Below are positions 45,658 through 55,627 of a stretch of DNA of 64,000 bases, piece after piece. The DNA is from Roseovarius marisflavi. GTDB taxonomy: Bacteria > Pseudomonadota > Alphaproteobacteria > Rhodobacterales > Rhodobacteraceae. The stretch spans positions 400,224-464,223 of the forward strand of contig NZ_FRBN01000001.1 in the NCBI RefSeq assembly GCF_900142625.1. Reading direction: 5' to 3'. The translations under genes were made by a program, and so were the position numbers. Under the pieces are notes generated by a model that saw nothing but the letters and a program-made list of their open reading frames with translations, did no database searches and was not told the DNA's origin. Every line of letters begins with the position of its first letter. Position 1 is the stretch's first letter.

Positions 45658-47862
45658 ATGGTCAATAAAACTGTTCCCGATATCATTTACACCAAGGTTG
45701 ACGAAGCCCCCGAGCTTGCGAGTGCTTCTCTTTTGCCAATCATCCAGCGCTTTGCCGCCGCCGCCGATATCACCGTTGGCACCAAGGACATCTCGCTTGC
45801 CGGTCGCATCCTGTCGACCTTCCCCGACAAGCTGAGCGCCGATCAGCGCGTTTCAGACGACCTTGCCGAGCTGGGTGAGCTGGTCAAGACGCCCGAGGCG
45901 AATGTGATCAAGCTGCCGAATATCTCGGCCTCGGTGCCGCAGCTTTTGGCCGCCGTGAGCGAGCTTCAGGCGCAGGGCTATGACATCCCCGATTATCCTT
46001 CGGAGCCCGAAACCGACGCTGAAAAAGACGTGCGCGCGCGTTATGACACGATCAAGGGCTCGGCCGTGAACCCGGTGCTGCGCGAAGGAAACTCTGATCG
46101 TCGCGCCGCCGCTGCCGTCAAGAGCTTTGCCCAGAAAAACCCGCACCGCATGGGCGAGTGGAGCGCCGACAGCAAAACCCGCGTCGCGGCGATGGACGGC
46201 GGCGACTTTTTCTCGAACGAGAAATCCGCCACCCTTGCCGATGCCGCCAAGGCCAAGATCGTGCTGGAAACCGCCGATGGCGAAACCGTTCTGAAGGACG
46301 GGCTGAGCTATCCCGCCGGCACCGTGGTCGATGCGACCTACATGAGCGCTGCGGCGCTTGACGCCTTCCTTGCCGAGGAAATCGAAAAAACCAAGGCCGA
46401 GGGCGTGTTGTTTTCGATGCACCTCAAGGCGACGATGATGAAGGTCTCTGACCCGATCATCTTTGGCCATGCGGTCAAACAGTTCCTTGCGCCGGTGTTC
46501 GAGAAATTCGGCGCCGAGATGGACGCCCTTGGTGTCTCGACCAATTCGGGCCTTGGCGATCTGCTTGAGCGGGTAAAGAACAACGCCGACATCATGGCCG
46601 CGATTGACGAGACCATGGCCGCGCGCCCGCCGATGTATATGGTCGACAGCGACCGTGGCATCACCAACCTGCATGTCCCCTCCGACGTGATCGTCGATGC
46701 CTCGATGCCCGCGCTGATCCGCGCCGGTGGCAAGGGCTGGGGCCCGGACAACAAGGAACATGACGCGGTCTGTGTCATCCCCGACAACAGCTACGCACCG
46801 GTTTACGACGAGGCGATCAAGTTCTTCAAAGCCAATGGCAAGCTCAACCCGGCGACCGCCGGCACAGTGCAGAACATCGGCCTGATGGCGCAAAAGGCCG
46901 AGGAATACGGCAGCCACCCGACCACCTTTGAAATCCCGGCGAATGGCACTGTGAAAATGGTGCTTGGTGACGGCACAGTGCTGCATCAGCACAGCGTCGA
47001 AGCGGGCGACATCTGGCGCTCTGCCTCGGCGCGCAAGGCCCCGATCGAGGACTGGGTGAATCTGGCGATTGCCCGTCAAAAGGCGACCGGTTATCGCTCG
47101 ATCTTCTGGCTCGATGCGGCCCGCGCCCATGACGCCGAGCTTATCGCCATGGTCAAGCCGATCCTCGAAGCCAAAGGCGTGGCCGACAAGTTCGAAATCA
47201 TGACCCCGCGTGACGCAACCCGCGCCAGCCTTGAGACCATCACCAAGGGCGAGAACACGATTGCCATCACCGGCAACGTGCTGCGCGACTACCTCACCGA
47301 CCTGTTCCCGATCCTGGAACTGGCGACCTCGGCCAAGATGCTCTCGATCGTCAAGCTGATGCAGGGCGGCGGATTGTTTGAAACCGGTGCCGGCGGTTCG
47401 GCCCCCAAGCACGTGCAACAGCTTCTGGGCGAAAACCACCTGCGGTGGGATTCACTGGGTGAATTCTGTGCGCTTGGCGAAAGCTTCAAGTTCCTGGCCG
47501 AGACCAAGGACAACGCCCGCGCCAGGGTTCTGGGCGAGACCGTCGAGACCGCCACGCAGGGCATTCTTGACAATGACCGCTCGCCAAGCCGCAAGGTCGG
47601 TGAGCCCGACAACCGCGACAGCCATTACTGGTTCGCGCGCTACTGGGCCGAAGCCCTCGCCGCGCAGAGCGACGACGCGGCCCTTGCCGCAGAATTCGCG
47701 CCCGTCGCCACGGCCCTGGCCGAGAATGAGGCCAAGATCACCGGCGAGCTTGCCGCAGTTCAAGGCAAACCGGCGGATATCGGCGGCTATTATCATGCCG
47801 ACCCGGCCAAGCTTGTCGCCGTCATGCGCCCGAGTGCGACCCTGAACGGCATCATCGGCTAA
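45658..47862 (+). CDS. icd: NADP-dependent isocitrate dehydrogenase, monomeric type
   Basis: A 734-residue monomeric IDH (about 80 kDa), the TCA enzyme making 2-oxoglutarate and NADPH. Family markers are the N-terminal [20 protein letters not shown], then [38 protein letters not shown] (isocitrate-binding) and HPHRM-like [10 protein letters not shown]. Length and motifs exclude the dimeric Icd. The 157-bp upstream region contains GTATACTGTCGCATAC, an imperfect dyad that may belong to its promoter. The downstream element GTGGGT-TTC-ACCCAC (47875-47889) precedes a terminator. Confidence 0.96.
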   Translation: MVNKTVPDIIYTKVDEAPELASASLLPIIQRFAAAADITVGTKDISLAGRILSTFPDKLSADQRVSDDLAELGELVKTPEANVIKLPNISASVPQLLAAVSELQAQGYDIPDYPSEPETDAEKDVRARYDTIKGSAVNPVLREGNSDRRAAAAVKSFAQKNPHRMGEWSADSKTRVAAMDGGDFFSNEKSATLADAAKAKIVLETADGETVLKDGLSYPAGTVVDATYMSAAALDAFLAEEIEKTKAEGVLFSMHLKATMMKVSDPIIFGHAVKQFLAPVFEKFGAEMDALGVSTNSGLGDLLERVKNNADIMAAIDETMAARPPMYMVDSDRGITNLHVPSDVIVDASMPALIRAGGKGWGPDNKEHDAVCVIPDNSYAPVYDEAIKFFKANGKLNPATAGTVQNIGLMAQKAEEYGSHPTTFEIPANGTVKMVLGDGTVLHQHSVEAGDIWRSASARKAPIEDWVNLAIARQKATGYRSIFWLDAARAHDAELIAMVKPILEAKGVADKFEIMTPRDATRASLETITKGENTIAITGNVLRDYLTDLFPILELATSAKMLSIVKLMQGGGLFETGAGGSAPKHVQQLLGENHLRWDSLGEFCALGESFKFLAETKDNARARVLGETVETATQGILDNDRSPSRKVGEPDNRDSHYWFARYWAEALAAQSDDAALAAEFAPVATALAENEAKITGELAAVQGKPADIGGYYHADPAKLVAVMRPSATLNGIIG

Positions 47863-47909
47863 ACCGACAGGAGCGTGGGTTTCACCCACCCTACATGTGA
47901 CAATGAGCG

Positions 47910-47934
47910 GGGGGCCGATTTGGCCCCCGTTTTC
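47910..47934 (+). terminator. Terminator after icd
   Basis: GGGGGCC (47910-47916), loop GATTT, GGCCCCC (47922-47928), then GTTTT. It is preceded by a small hairpin GTGGGT/ACCCAC at 47875-47889. Confidence 0.85.
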
Positions 47935-48139
47935 ATTGGCCGCGATTGTGGGTCTTTGCGTACATCTCAGCGATCATCCGGCTGGCGGTTTTGTCAAACA
48001 TCGCCGGGACAAGCGCATGGACAAGCGCCGCGAAACCCGCGCCAAACAGTTTCAGGCTGAACGTGCCGGCAAAGCGGGCATGCTCAAGATAGGTTTCATC
48101 GACAGACTTGGGATGATCGAGAAAGACTTTGGAAATCAT
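47933..48139 (-). CDS. DUF6356-family protein
   Basis: A 68-residue protein (MISKVFLDHPKSVDETYLEH, then FAALVHALVPAMFDKTASRM) with the HPxSVxExYxEH opening and the FVHALVPxxFxxTAS block of DUF6356. One hydrophobic segment (about 25-47) suggests membrane association. Function unknown. Convergent with icd, ending at the icd terminator. Confidence 0.8.
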   Translation of the reverse strand: MISKVFLDHPKSVDETYLEHARFAGTFSLKLFGAGFAALVHALVPAMFDKTASRMIAEMYAKTHNRGQ

Positions 48140-48195
48140 GGCCTTGGCCCTCTTGGTTGATTGCTTGGATTGAATTTACCCCCGCCACATGGCAA

Positions 48196-48245
48196 TTTTC
48201 TCCCAAAGATGCGGGAAAATGGCATAAGAGTGGGATAGCATCCCA
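48196..48245. promoter_or_regulatory. Two dyads upstream of the Lrp gene, candidate autoregulatory sites
   Basis: ATTTTC-TCCC and GGGAAAAT (48196-48220) form an imperfect dyad. TGGGAT-AGC-ATCCCA (48231-48245) is perfect and ends 15 bp before the ATG. Lrp/AsnC proteins usually bind such sites in their own promoters. Confidence 0.5.
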
Positions 48246-48260
48246 AGTAAAGCGAATTCC

Positions 48261-48728
48261 ATGAGCATTCTTGACGACATCGACCGCCGTATCCTCAAAG
48301 AATTACAGCGCGACGCCGCCATGGCGCTTGATGCCTTGGGCGAAAGGGTCGGCCTGTCGCGCAATGCCTGCTGGCGCCGCGTCAAGGCGCTTGAGGCCGC
48401 CGGCGTGATCCGGGCCCGCGTGGCCCTGCTTGATCCGGCAAAGCTTGGGCTTGGGCTGACCGTGTATCTGCAAATCCGCGCCGCGCGCCATGACGCCGAC
48501 TGGCTGGCGCAATTCGCCCGCGCCACCCGCGCCCTGCCCGAGGTGCAGGGGGTTTACCGCATGTCGGGCGATCTTGATTACCTGATCCGTGCGCAGGTGG
48601 TCGATATGGCCGATTACGACCGTCTTTATCAGACCTTGATCGCGCGGGTGCCGATGGGCGATGTCTCGGCCAGCTTCGTGATGGAAGAGATCAAACATAC
48701 CACCGAACTCCCCCTGACCCACGCCTAG
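48261..48728 (+). CDS. Lrp/AsnC-family transcriptional regulator
   Basis: A 155-residue Lrp-type regulator with an N-terminal helix-turn-helix (ILDDIDRRILKELQRDAAMA, then LGERVGLSRNACWRRVKALE) and a C-terminal RAM ligand-binding domain (GLTVYLQIRAARHDADWLAQ, then YRMSGDLDYLIRAQVVDMAD). These respond to amino acids as octamers. Two dyads lie just upstream. The following SMR transporter gene could be a target, a common arrangement for local Lrp regulators. Confidence 0.92.
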   Translation: MSILDDIDRRILKELQRDAAMALDALGERVGLSRNACWRRVKALEAAGVIRARVALLDPAKLGLGLTVYLQIRAARHDADWLAQFARATRALPEVQGVYRMSGDLDYLIRAQVVDMADYDRLYQTLIARVPMGDVSASFVMEEIKHTTELPLTHA

Positions 48729-48800
48729 ACATTTGCCAAATTGCGCCGTCGCGAAAAATTGGCTACGGCTGGACGGGTTCAAGACGAAAGGTCGCGCATC

Positions 48801-49139
48801 ATGATCCCCCAGGTCTATCTCGTACTCGCCTTCGCCATCCTTGCCGAGACCGCCGGCACCACCGCCCTGCAGGCCAGTCAGCAGTTCACCCGGCTCTGGC
48901 CCTCGGTGCTTGCCTTTGTCGCTTATGGCATCAGCTTTTACTTTCTGGCGCAGGCCCTTCGGGTGATGCCGGTCGGTGTGGTCTATGCGATCTGGTCTGG
49001 CCTTGGCATCGTGTTCATCGCCGCCATCGGCTATCTGGTGTTTGGCCAGAAGCTCGACCTGCCCGCGATCCTTGGCACCGCGATGATCCTTGCCGGTATC
49101 GTGGTGATCCAGCTGTTTTCGCGCGCCGGGGCGCATTAA
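48801..49139 (+). CDS. SMR-family small multidrug transporter
   Basis: A 112-residue four-helix drug/proton antiporter of the EmrE/QacE type. The essential membrane Glu is Glu16 in ILAETAGTTALQAS, and the family block AYAIWSGLG is seen as VYAIWSGLGIVFIA. I start at ATG 48801; an upstream in-frame codon would add a charged tail before helix 1. Substrates are likely cationic compounds or guanidinium-like molecules. Confidence 0.93.
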   Translation: MIPQVYLVLAFAILAETAGTTALQASQQFTRLWPSVLAFVAYGISFYFLAQALRVMPVGVVYAIWSGLGIVFIAAIGYLVFGQKLDLPAILGTAMILAGIVVIQLFSRAGAH

Positions 49140-49258
49140 TCCGCCAAACCGGGCAAAAAGCCTAGAATCCTGCGTCGCTTGCCGCTATCCAGCGCGCGAT
49201 GCTTAGGCGCCCACCGTCCTGACACACACCGCAACCAAAAAGGCGGGGATTTGCCGCG

Positions 49259-50155
49259 ATGACACGAGTGATGAAGCTGGCCTTTGGCAGCGTGATCATC
49301 GGCCTGCTGGTCATGGGCCTCAAGGTGATTGCCTGGTGGCTGACCGGGTCGCTGGCGCTGATGTCTGATGCTATGGAAAGCCTTGTCAACGTCGCCGCCG
49401 CCGTCGCCGTGGTGGTCGCTCTGCGCGTCGCCGAGCGCCCGGCTGACACCAACCACCCCTATGGCCACCACAAGGCCGAGTTCTTTTCCGCGGTTCTCGA
49501 AGGCGTTCTCATCGTGATCGCGGCGCTCTTTATCCTGCGCGAGGCCTACGGTGGCTTCATGGCGCCCTTCGCACCGGACGCGCCCTTTGCGGGCATGCTG
49601 ATCAACGCGGGCGCCAGCCTGATCAACGGGGCCTGGGCCTTTGTTCTGATCCGTGCCGGGCGCGCGCATCGCTCGCCGGCGCTTGTGGCGGATGGCAAGC
49701 ACCTGATCACCGATGTGGTGTCCTCCGTGGGCGTGCTGATCGGGGTCGGGCTTGCGCTTGCCACCGGATGGTGGGTGCTTGACCCGGTGATGGCGGCACT
49801 TGTCGCGCTCAACATCCTTTGGTCGGGCTGGGGCGTGATCAAACAATCGCTCAGCGGCTTGATGGATGAGGCGGTCTCGGACGAGGAACTGGCCCAGATC
49901 CGCGAGATCATCGCGCTTGCCGCAAGCGGCGGTGACGCGGTCGAGGCCCATGACCTGCGCACCCGCCATGCCGGACAGGTCACCTTCATCGACTTTCATC
50001 TGGTCATGCCCGGCACCACCACCGTCGACGAGGCGCATATGCTCTGCGACCGGATCGAGGCCGCCCTGATGGATGCCCTGCCAGATGCGCGCGTAACCAT
50101 CCATGTCGAGCCCGAACACAAGGCCAAGCACAGCGGCATTGTCGTTCTGTCCTAG
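49259..50155 (+). CDS. Cation diffusion facilitator (CDF) metal transporter
   Basis: A 298-residue CDF exporter of divalent metal (Zn, Fe, Co or Mn). Six membrane helices are followed by a cytoplasmic C-terminal domain (from about 210, DEELAQIREIIALAASGGDA, with a His/Glu-rich end). Conserved blocks are GSLALMSDAMESLVN in helix 2, NHPYGHHKAEFFSAVLEG in the loop and DGKHLITDVVSSVGVLIG in helix 5 (HxxxD site). Metal specificity cannot be read reliably. Confidence 0.93.
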   Translation: MTRVMKLAFGSVIIGLLVMGLKVIAWWLTGSLALMSDAMESLVNVAAAVAVVVALRVAERPADTNHPYGHHKAEFFSAVLEGVLIVIAALFILREAYGGFMAPFAPDAPFAGMLINAGASLINGAWAFVLIRAGRAHRSPALVADGKHLITDVVSSVGVLIGVGLALATGWWVLDPVMAALVALNILWSGWGVIKQSLSGLMDEAVSDEELAQIREIIALAASGGDAVEAHDLRTRHAGQVTFIDFHLVMPGTTTVDEAHMLCDRIEAALMDALPDARVTIHVEPEHKAKHSGIVVLS

Positions 50156-50231
50156 CGTTGGTTTTGCCCCTTTCCTTTGGCGCGTTGGCCGGGCTAACAG
50201 GGGGCAGCCCTGATATGAAAGACGCCTCTCG

Positions 50232-51131
50232 ATGGAAAACCTGCGCGGCAGCATTCTCATGGTTCTGGCGATGGCCGGTTTCGCGCTTGAGGATATGTTC
50301 ATCAAGCGGCTGGCGGTGAACCTTCCGGTCGGTCAGATCCTGATCTTCCTCGGCATCGGCGGGGCGCTCATCTTTGCCGCGATCACCCTGTCGCAGGGAC
50401 ACCGCCTGTTGTCGCGCGATGTGATCTCTCGCCCGGTTTTGCTGCGCAATTTCGGCGAGCTGATCGGCACCATCGGCTTTGTCACCGCGATTGCGCTCAC
50501 GCCGCTGTCGTCGGCCTCGGCAATCTTGCAGGCGACGCCGCTGGCGGTCACGCTTGGCGCGGCGCTTTTCCTTGGCGAGGCCGTCGGCTGGCGCCGGTGG
50601 AGCGCCATTCTGGTCGGCTTTTGCGGGGTCTTGATGGTGATCCGCCCCGGCCTTCAAGGTTTTGAACCGGCGTCGCTTTTTGCCGTTCAGGGCGTGATCG
50701 GCCTTGCCATTCGCGATCTGGCCACGCGCGCGGTGCCGCGCTCTATCTCGTCGATGCAACTATCAACCTATGCCTTTGCCACGCTGGTGCCTGCCGGCCT
50801 TATCCTGTTGGCGATATCGGGCACACCGGCCATGCCAACGGCGGTTGACTGGCGCGATTTCAGCTTTGCGATGATCACCGGGGTTGCCGCCTATTACGCG
50901 ATTGTCGCGGCGATGCGGCTTGGCGATGTGGCGGTGATCACGCCGTTTCGCTATTCACGGCTTGTTTTTGCGCTGATCATCGGCACCACGCTGTTTGACG
51001 AGCGCCCCGATATCTGGACCCTGACAGGCGCCGCGATCATCATTGCCTCGGGGCTTTACACCTTCTTGCGCGAACGCCGCGTTGCGCGCCGCTCTGTCGC
51101 GCCAAGCGCCGTCAGCCTGCCGCGCGCGTGA
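50232..51131 (+). CDS. DMT-family (EamA) transporter
   Basis: A 299-residue ten-helix EamA transporter, not closely similar to the DMT protein at 32826. The first repeat opens with GSILMVLAMAGFALEDMFIK and ends near LGEAVGWRRWSAILVGFCGV. The second covers about 150-285 (VTPFRYSRLVFALIIGTTLF and DIWTLTGAAIIIASGLYTF). Substrate unknown. The C-terminus is basic (RERRVARRS), consistent with a cytoplasmic end. Confidence 0.87.
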   Translation: MENLRGSILMVLAMAGFALEDMFIKRLAVNLPVGQILIFLGIGGALIFAAITLSQGHRLLSRDVISRPVLLRNFGELIGTIGFVTAIALTPLSSASAILQATPLAVTLGAALFLGEAVGWRRWSAILVGFCGVLMVIRPGLQGFEPASLFAVQGVIGLAIRDLATRAVPRSISSMQLSTYAFATLVPAGLILLAISGTPAMPTAVDWRDFSFAMITGVAAYYAIVAAMRLGDVAVITPFRYSRLVFALIIGTTLFDERPDIWTLTGAAIIIASGLYTFLRERRVARRSVAPSAVSLPRA

Positions 51132-51201
51132 TCCTCGGGCCTCGGCGCGCCTCATGTTAGCACTACCTGTCGCAGTTTCCATTCGCCGCGAAACTTGCTA
51201 A

Positions 51202-52515
<1,314 letters not shown>

Positions 52516-52538
52516 GGTCTTTTGCACCTGGCTTTTTG

Positions 52539-52569
52539 AGGGCGCCCATATGATCGGGGCGCCCTTTTT
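52539..52569 (+). terminator. Terminator after eno
   Basis: AGGGCGCCC (52539-52547) and GGGCGCCCT (52557-52565) form a perfect 9-bp stem followed by TTTT. Confidence 0.9.
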
Positions 52570-52615
52570 CCTCTCAGGTCAAGGCAGCACGCCCGACCCG
52601 TCGTACCTTGCTCGT

Positions 52616-52891
52616 TTATGGGCAGGGCGCTGTGTAATAGGTGCCATCGCCACGCGAATAGGCGCAATTGTCCGTCGCAGTGTTCTGCGCCACCACGGTG
52701 CCCGCCGCCGCACCGGCCAGAGCCGCAATCAGACGCCATTCATTACTGGCGCCAAGCGCCTCGGCGGTGATAAGCCCGGCCGCAGCGCCCCCGGCCACAC
52801 CGGCAACGGTTCTCGATTCAGAGGACATACCCTCGCAGCCGCCCAGTGTCAGAACCGAGGCCCCTGCCGCAATCATCATCAAAATTCGCAT
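52616..52891 (-). CDS. Small glycine-zipper lipoprotein, paralogue 2
   Basis: A 91-residue lipoprotein (lipobox LTLGGC, Cys19) with a glycine zipper (VAGVAGGAAAGLITAEAL, then ALAGAAAGTVVA) and C-terminal DNCAYSRGDGTYYTAPC, clearly paralogous to the protein at 33863. I start at ATG 52891, which has GAGAGGAG upstream; the frame is open further back but without coding character. It diverges from another small lipoprotein gene across a region carrying an FNR-type box (142 bp from this ATG). Confidence 0.85.
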   Translation of the reverse strand: MRILMMIAAGASVLTLGGCEGMSSESRTVAGVAGGAAAGLITAEALGASNEWRLIAALAGAAAGTVVAQNTATDNCAYSRGDGTYYTAPCP

Positions 52892-53026
52892 CTGTTTCTC
52901 CTCTCGTATATGGCGACAGGCCGTAACACGACCTGTCGGGCCAGACCTTGACCTGCGCCAAGTATAGCCGCGCCCACAAAGCGGCATTTTGCGCCAGATC
53001 AGTTTTACGCAGAATTCCAGGCCCCC

Positions 53027-53040
53027 TTGATCCCAATCAA
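53027..53040 (+). promoter_or_regulatory. FNR/FnrL binding box
   Basis: TTGAT-CCCA-ATCAA is a perfect match to the FNR consensus TTGAT-N4-ATCAA. Its centre (53033.5) is 41.5 bp before a predicted transcription start at about 53075, the exact class II activation distance, with TATGAT at 53063-53068 as -10. Confidence 0.75.
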
Positions 53041-53062
53041 GATGGGTTTGAGCATTACGACC

Positions 53063-53068
53063 TATGAT
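53063..53068 (+). promoter_or_regulatory. -10 element of the FNR-type promoter
   Basis: TATGAT, one mismatch from TATAAT, lies where a class II FNR promoter needs it. There is no -35 hexamer match, as expected when FNR occupies that position. Confidence 0.6.
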
Positions 53069-53116
53069 CGGGCACAGAGGGCAAGAACTGGCCCGGAACA
53101 CAGGAGAAGACCTAAC

Positions 53117-53278
53117 ATGAAACGACTTACCGTCTTGTTGCTTGCCCTCATGACCACCGGCATACTTGGCGCATGTGCCGAAGAACGGCGATATCCGATC
53201 TCCGGCGAAGAATGCGGCCCCGATGATCCGGTCAAGAATATTGAGCCCGCTGCAGTGGATTGCTTGCCAGGCTTCTGA
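53117..53278 (+). CDS. 53-residue lipoprotein, probably FNR-activated
   Basis: A very small lipoprotein. The signal peptide MKRLTVLLLALMTTGILGAC places the lipidated Cys at 20, leaving a mature peptide of 34 residues with two further cysteines (EECGPDD and AVDCLPGF). CAGGAGAAG precedes ATG 53117. It is downstream of the FNR box and predicted promoter, so it is probably induced by low oxygen. No family is recognised. Confidence 0.75.
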   Translation: MKRLTVLLLALMTTGILGACAEERRYPISGEECGPDDPVKNIEPAAVDCLPGF

Positions 53279-53297
53279 ACCAAAAGGGAAATTACAG

Positions 53298-53317
53298 CGC
53301 TCGCGTCACCGCGGGCG
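53298..53317 (-). terminator. Stem-loop in the convergent gap before pgi end
   Basis: CGCTCGCG and CGCGGGCG (one G-U pair) close a TCAC loop. It lies between the small lipoprotein gene and the pgi stop. The minus strand continues into a T-rich stretch, so it may terminate the zwf-pgl-pgi transcript. Confidence 0.45.
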
Positions 53318-53326
53318 TGATCGGCA

Positions 53327-54931
53327 TCAGGTCATGACGCCGCGCGCGAAGGCGACCAGCTGTCGTGTAGAGGCGTCTTTTCGCGCGCCATCGCGCTCGC
53401 CTTTCAGGATCGGCTCAAGCGTCACGGCCAGTTGCTTGCCAAGCTCGACCCCCCACTGATCGAAAGAGTTGATGCCCAAAACCACCCCTTCGACAAAAAC
53501 GCGGTGCTCGTATAGCGCGATGATCTGGCCAAGGCGGCGCGGCGTCAGCTGATCATAGATCAGCGTGGTCGAGGGGCGATTGCCCGGAAACACCCGATGA
53601 GCGGCCTGACGCTCCAAGGCGGCGCCTTTGAGCCCTTTTTCAACCATCAGCGCGCGCGCCTCATCCATGCTGCGCCCGCGCATCAGGGCCACCGATTGCG
53701 CGAGGCAATTGGCCACCAAAAGCTGATGGTGATGGGCCAGGTCGGGCTCGTGGCCCTTGGCGGCAACCATGAATTCACAGGGGATCACCGCCGTGCCCTG
53801 ATGGATAAGCTGGTAAAAGGCGTGCTGCCCGTTGGTGCCGGGCTCGCCCCAGACAACAGGGCCAGACGGCCCCTCAAGCGGCGCGCCCTGCATGGTGACG
53901 CCCTTGCCATTGCTCTCCATTTCAAGCTGTTGCAGATAAGTCGGCAGGCGCGCCAGACGCTGATCATAAGGCAGCACCGCGCGCGTGCCATGGCCGCACA
54001 CCTGATGGTGCCAGACCCCCACAAGCGCCAGCATGACCGGCATGTTCTCAAGCGGTGCGGCGGTTTGAAAATGTCGGTCCATCGACTCGGCACCGGCCAA
54101 AAACTCGGTGAACCGCTCGGCGCCGATGGCCATCATCAGCGACAGCCCGATCGGCCCCCAGACCGAATAGCGCCCGCCGACATAATCGCCAAAGCCGAAC
54201 ACCTGCTCGGGGGGAATGCCGAAGTCGGCGGTTTTATCCACGGCCGACGACACCGCGGCGAATTGTGCGCCGGGGTCAGCAACGGCACGCGCCATCCAGG
54301 CCCGCGCAGTGGCGGCATTGGTCATGGTCTCGATCGTGGTAAAGGTCTTGGAGGCGACGATCACAAGCGTGCGTGTCGGGTCAAGCCCCGACAGACAATC
54401 GGAAATATCCGCGCCATCCACATTGGCCACAAAATGACAGCGCGGCCCGTCGTGATAGGGCCGCAAGGCCATCACGGTCATTTCCGGCCCCAGATGCGAG
54501 CCGCCAATGCCGATATTCACGATATCGGTGATCGCCCCGCCTGCCCCCTGAAACCGGCCAGTGCGGACGTCTTCGCAGAACGCCTGCATCCGGGCACGGG
54601 TTGCGTTGATCTCGGGCATGACATCCTCGCCCGCAACCCGGATCGCCCCGCCCGAGAGGTTGCGCAACGCAGTGTGCAGAACGGCGCGGCCTTCGGTCTC
54701 ATTTATCGGATCACCGCGAAACATCGCGTCACGCCGCCCGGCCACATCGCGCGCCGCCACAAGATCGACAAGAGCGGCGCGGGTGATCTCGGTCAGGCGG
54801 GTCTTGGAATAATCAAACAGCATCCCGTCAAAGCGCAGCGAAAACGCCTCGGCCCGGCCTTGGGTCTTGAACAGGTCAATGATGTCCACCCTCTCGGCTT
54901 CATCGGCCAACCCCTTCAACTCTTGCCACAT
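53327..54931 (-). CDS. pgi: Glucose-6-phosphate isomerase
   Basis: Interconverts glucose-6-phosphate and fructose-6-phosphate; 534 residues. Signatures are [13 protein letters not shown] (phosphate loop), [25 protein letters not shown] (PGI signature 1), the catalytic His in [15 protein letters not shown] and [18 protein letters not shown] (signature 2). ATG 54931 is preferred, with GAAAGG upstream; a GTG at 54946 is also in frame. Third gene of the zwf-pgl-pgi operon, which feeds the oxidative pentose-phosphate and Entner-Doudoroff routes. Confidence 0.97.
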   Translation of the reverse strand: MWQELKGLADEAERVDIIDLFKTQGRAEAFSLRFDGMLFDYSKTRLTEITRAALVDLVAARDVAGRRDAMFRGDPINETEGRAVLHTALRNLSGGAIRVAGEDVMPEINATRARMQAFCEDVRTGRFQGAGGAITDIVNIGIGGSHLGPEMTVMALRPYHDGPRCHFVANVDGADISDCLSGLDPTRTLVIVASKTFTTIETMTNAATARAWMARAVADPGAQFAAVSSAVDKTADFGIPPEQVFGFGDYVGGRYSVWGPIGLSLMMAIGAERFTEFLAGAESMDRHFQTAAPLENMPVMLALVGVWHHQVCGHGTRAVLPYDQRLARLPTYLQQLEMESNGKGVTMQGAPLEGPSGPVVWGEPGTNGQHAFYQLIHQGTAVIPCEFMVAAKGHEPDLAHHHQLLVANCLAQSVALMRGRSMDEARALMVEKGLKGAALERQAAHRVFPGNRPSTTLIYDQLTPRRLGQIIALYEHRVFVEGVVLGINSFDQWGVELGKQLAVTLEPILKGERDGARKDASTRQLVAFARGVMT

Positions 54932-54955
54932 CTCATTACCTTTCACAGAGCCCGC

Positions 54956-55627
54956 CTATGGCGCCCAATGCACCGTTGCCCCGGATAACACCGCCGCGAT
55001 CGGGGCCTCGACAGGGCGCATATATCGGGCGCGTTCAAAGGCTGCACGCTTTTGTTCCCCGGTGATGACAATATGTTTGCAAAGCGCTTCATCAAGCACG
55101 TGCGCCGAAAGCGTCACCCGCACCTCGGGCACATTCGGCGCGCGCATCGGCACAAGGATCGGCGCGCGCAGGGACAAGGCCTCTTCCAATTTGTCGGCAC
55201 CGGGAAAGAGCGAGGCGGTGTGCATATCCGCCCCCATCCCGAGAAGACAGACCGAGATCGGCAGGCTCGGCGCGATATTCGACTCCAACTCGGCCAAAAC
55301 CGCCTCCGGGGTCTCGGCCCTGGCATAAAGCGGCAGGTAGCGCGCCTTGGCCGCCCGCCCGGTCAAGAGCCGCTCGCGGATCAGCCGCGTGTTGGATCGG
55401 ACATGCACCTCGGGCAGCCATCGCTCGTCGCTGAGCAGAACATCGACCCGGCTCCAGTCAAGATCTGCGTCGCACAGATCGTCAAAGATTGGCCCCGGCG
55501 TGCTGCCCCCCGGCACGACGAAAAGCGCGCGCTCCTGATGATCGAGCGCCGCCTTCAATTCCCCGGTCAGAACATTGGCCAGGTCAATCGCCAGCATTTC
55601 GGAATCGGCATATTCAACAAAGCTCAT
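54956..55627 (-). CDS. pgl: 6-phosphogluconolactonase
   Basis: A 223-residue DevB/SOL-type lactonase hydrolysing 6-phosphogluconolactone. It shows VVPGGSTPGPIFDDL, DVLLSDERWLP, CLLGMGADMHTASLFPG (the catalytic block) and a C-terminal RVTLSAHVL. The ATG overlaps the zwf stop by 4 bp. The usual His of the GxDGHTASLFP motif is in place as DMHTASLFP. Confidence 0.95.
   Translation of the reverse strand: MSFVEYADSEMLAIDLANVLTGELKAALDHQERALFVVPGGSTPGPIFDDLCDADLDWSRVDVLLSDERWLPEVHVRSNTRLIRERLLTGRAAKARYLPLYARAETPEAVLAELESNIAPSLPISVCLLGMGADMHTASLFPGADKLEEALSLRAPILVPMRAPNVPEVRVTLSAHVLDEALCKHIVITGEQKRAAFERARYMRPVEAPIAAVLSGATVHWAP

Noticed and set aside
45853..47439. A 528-codon frame on the minus strand opposite icd
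   Set aside because: Shadow frame; the plus strand encodes a full-length monomeric isocitrate dehydrogenase.
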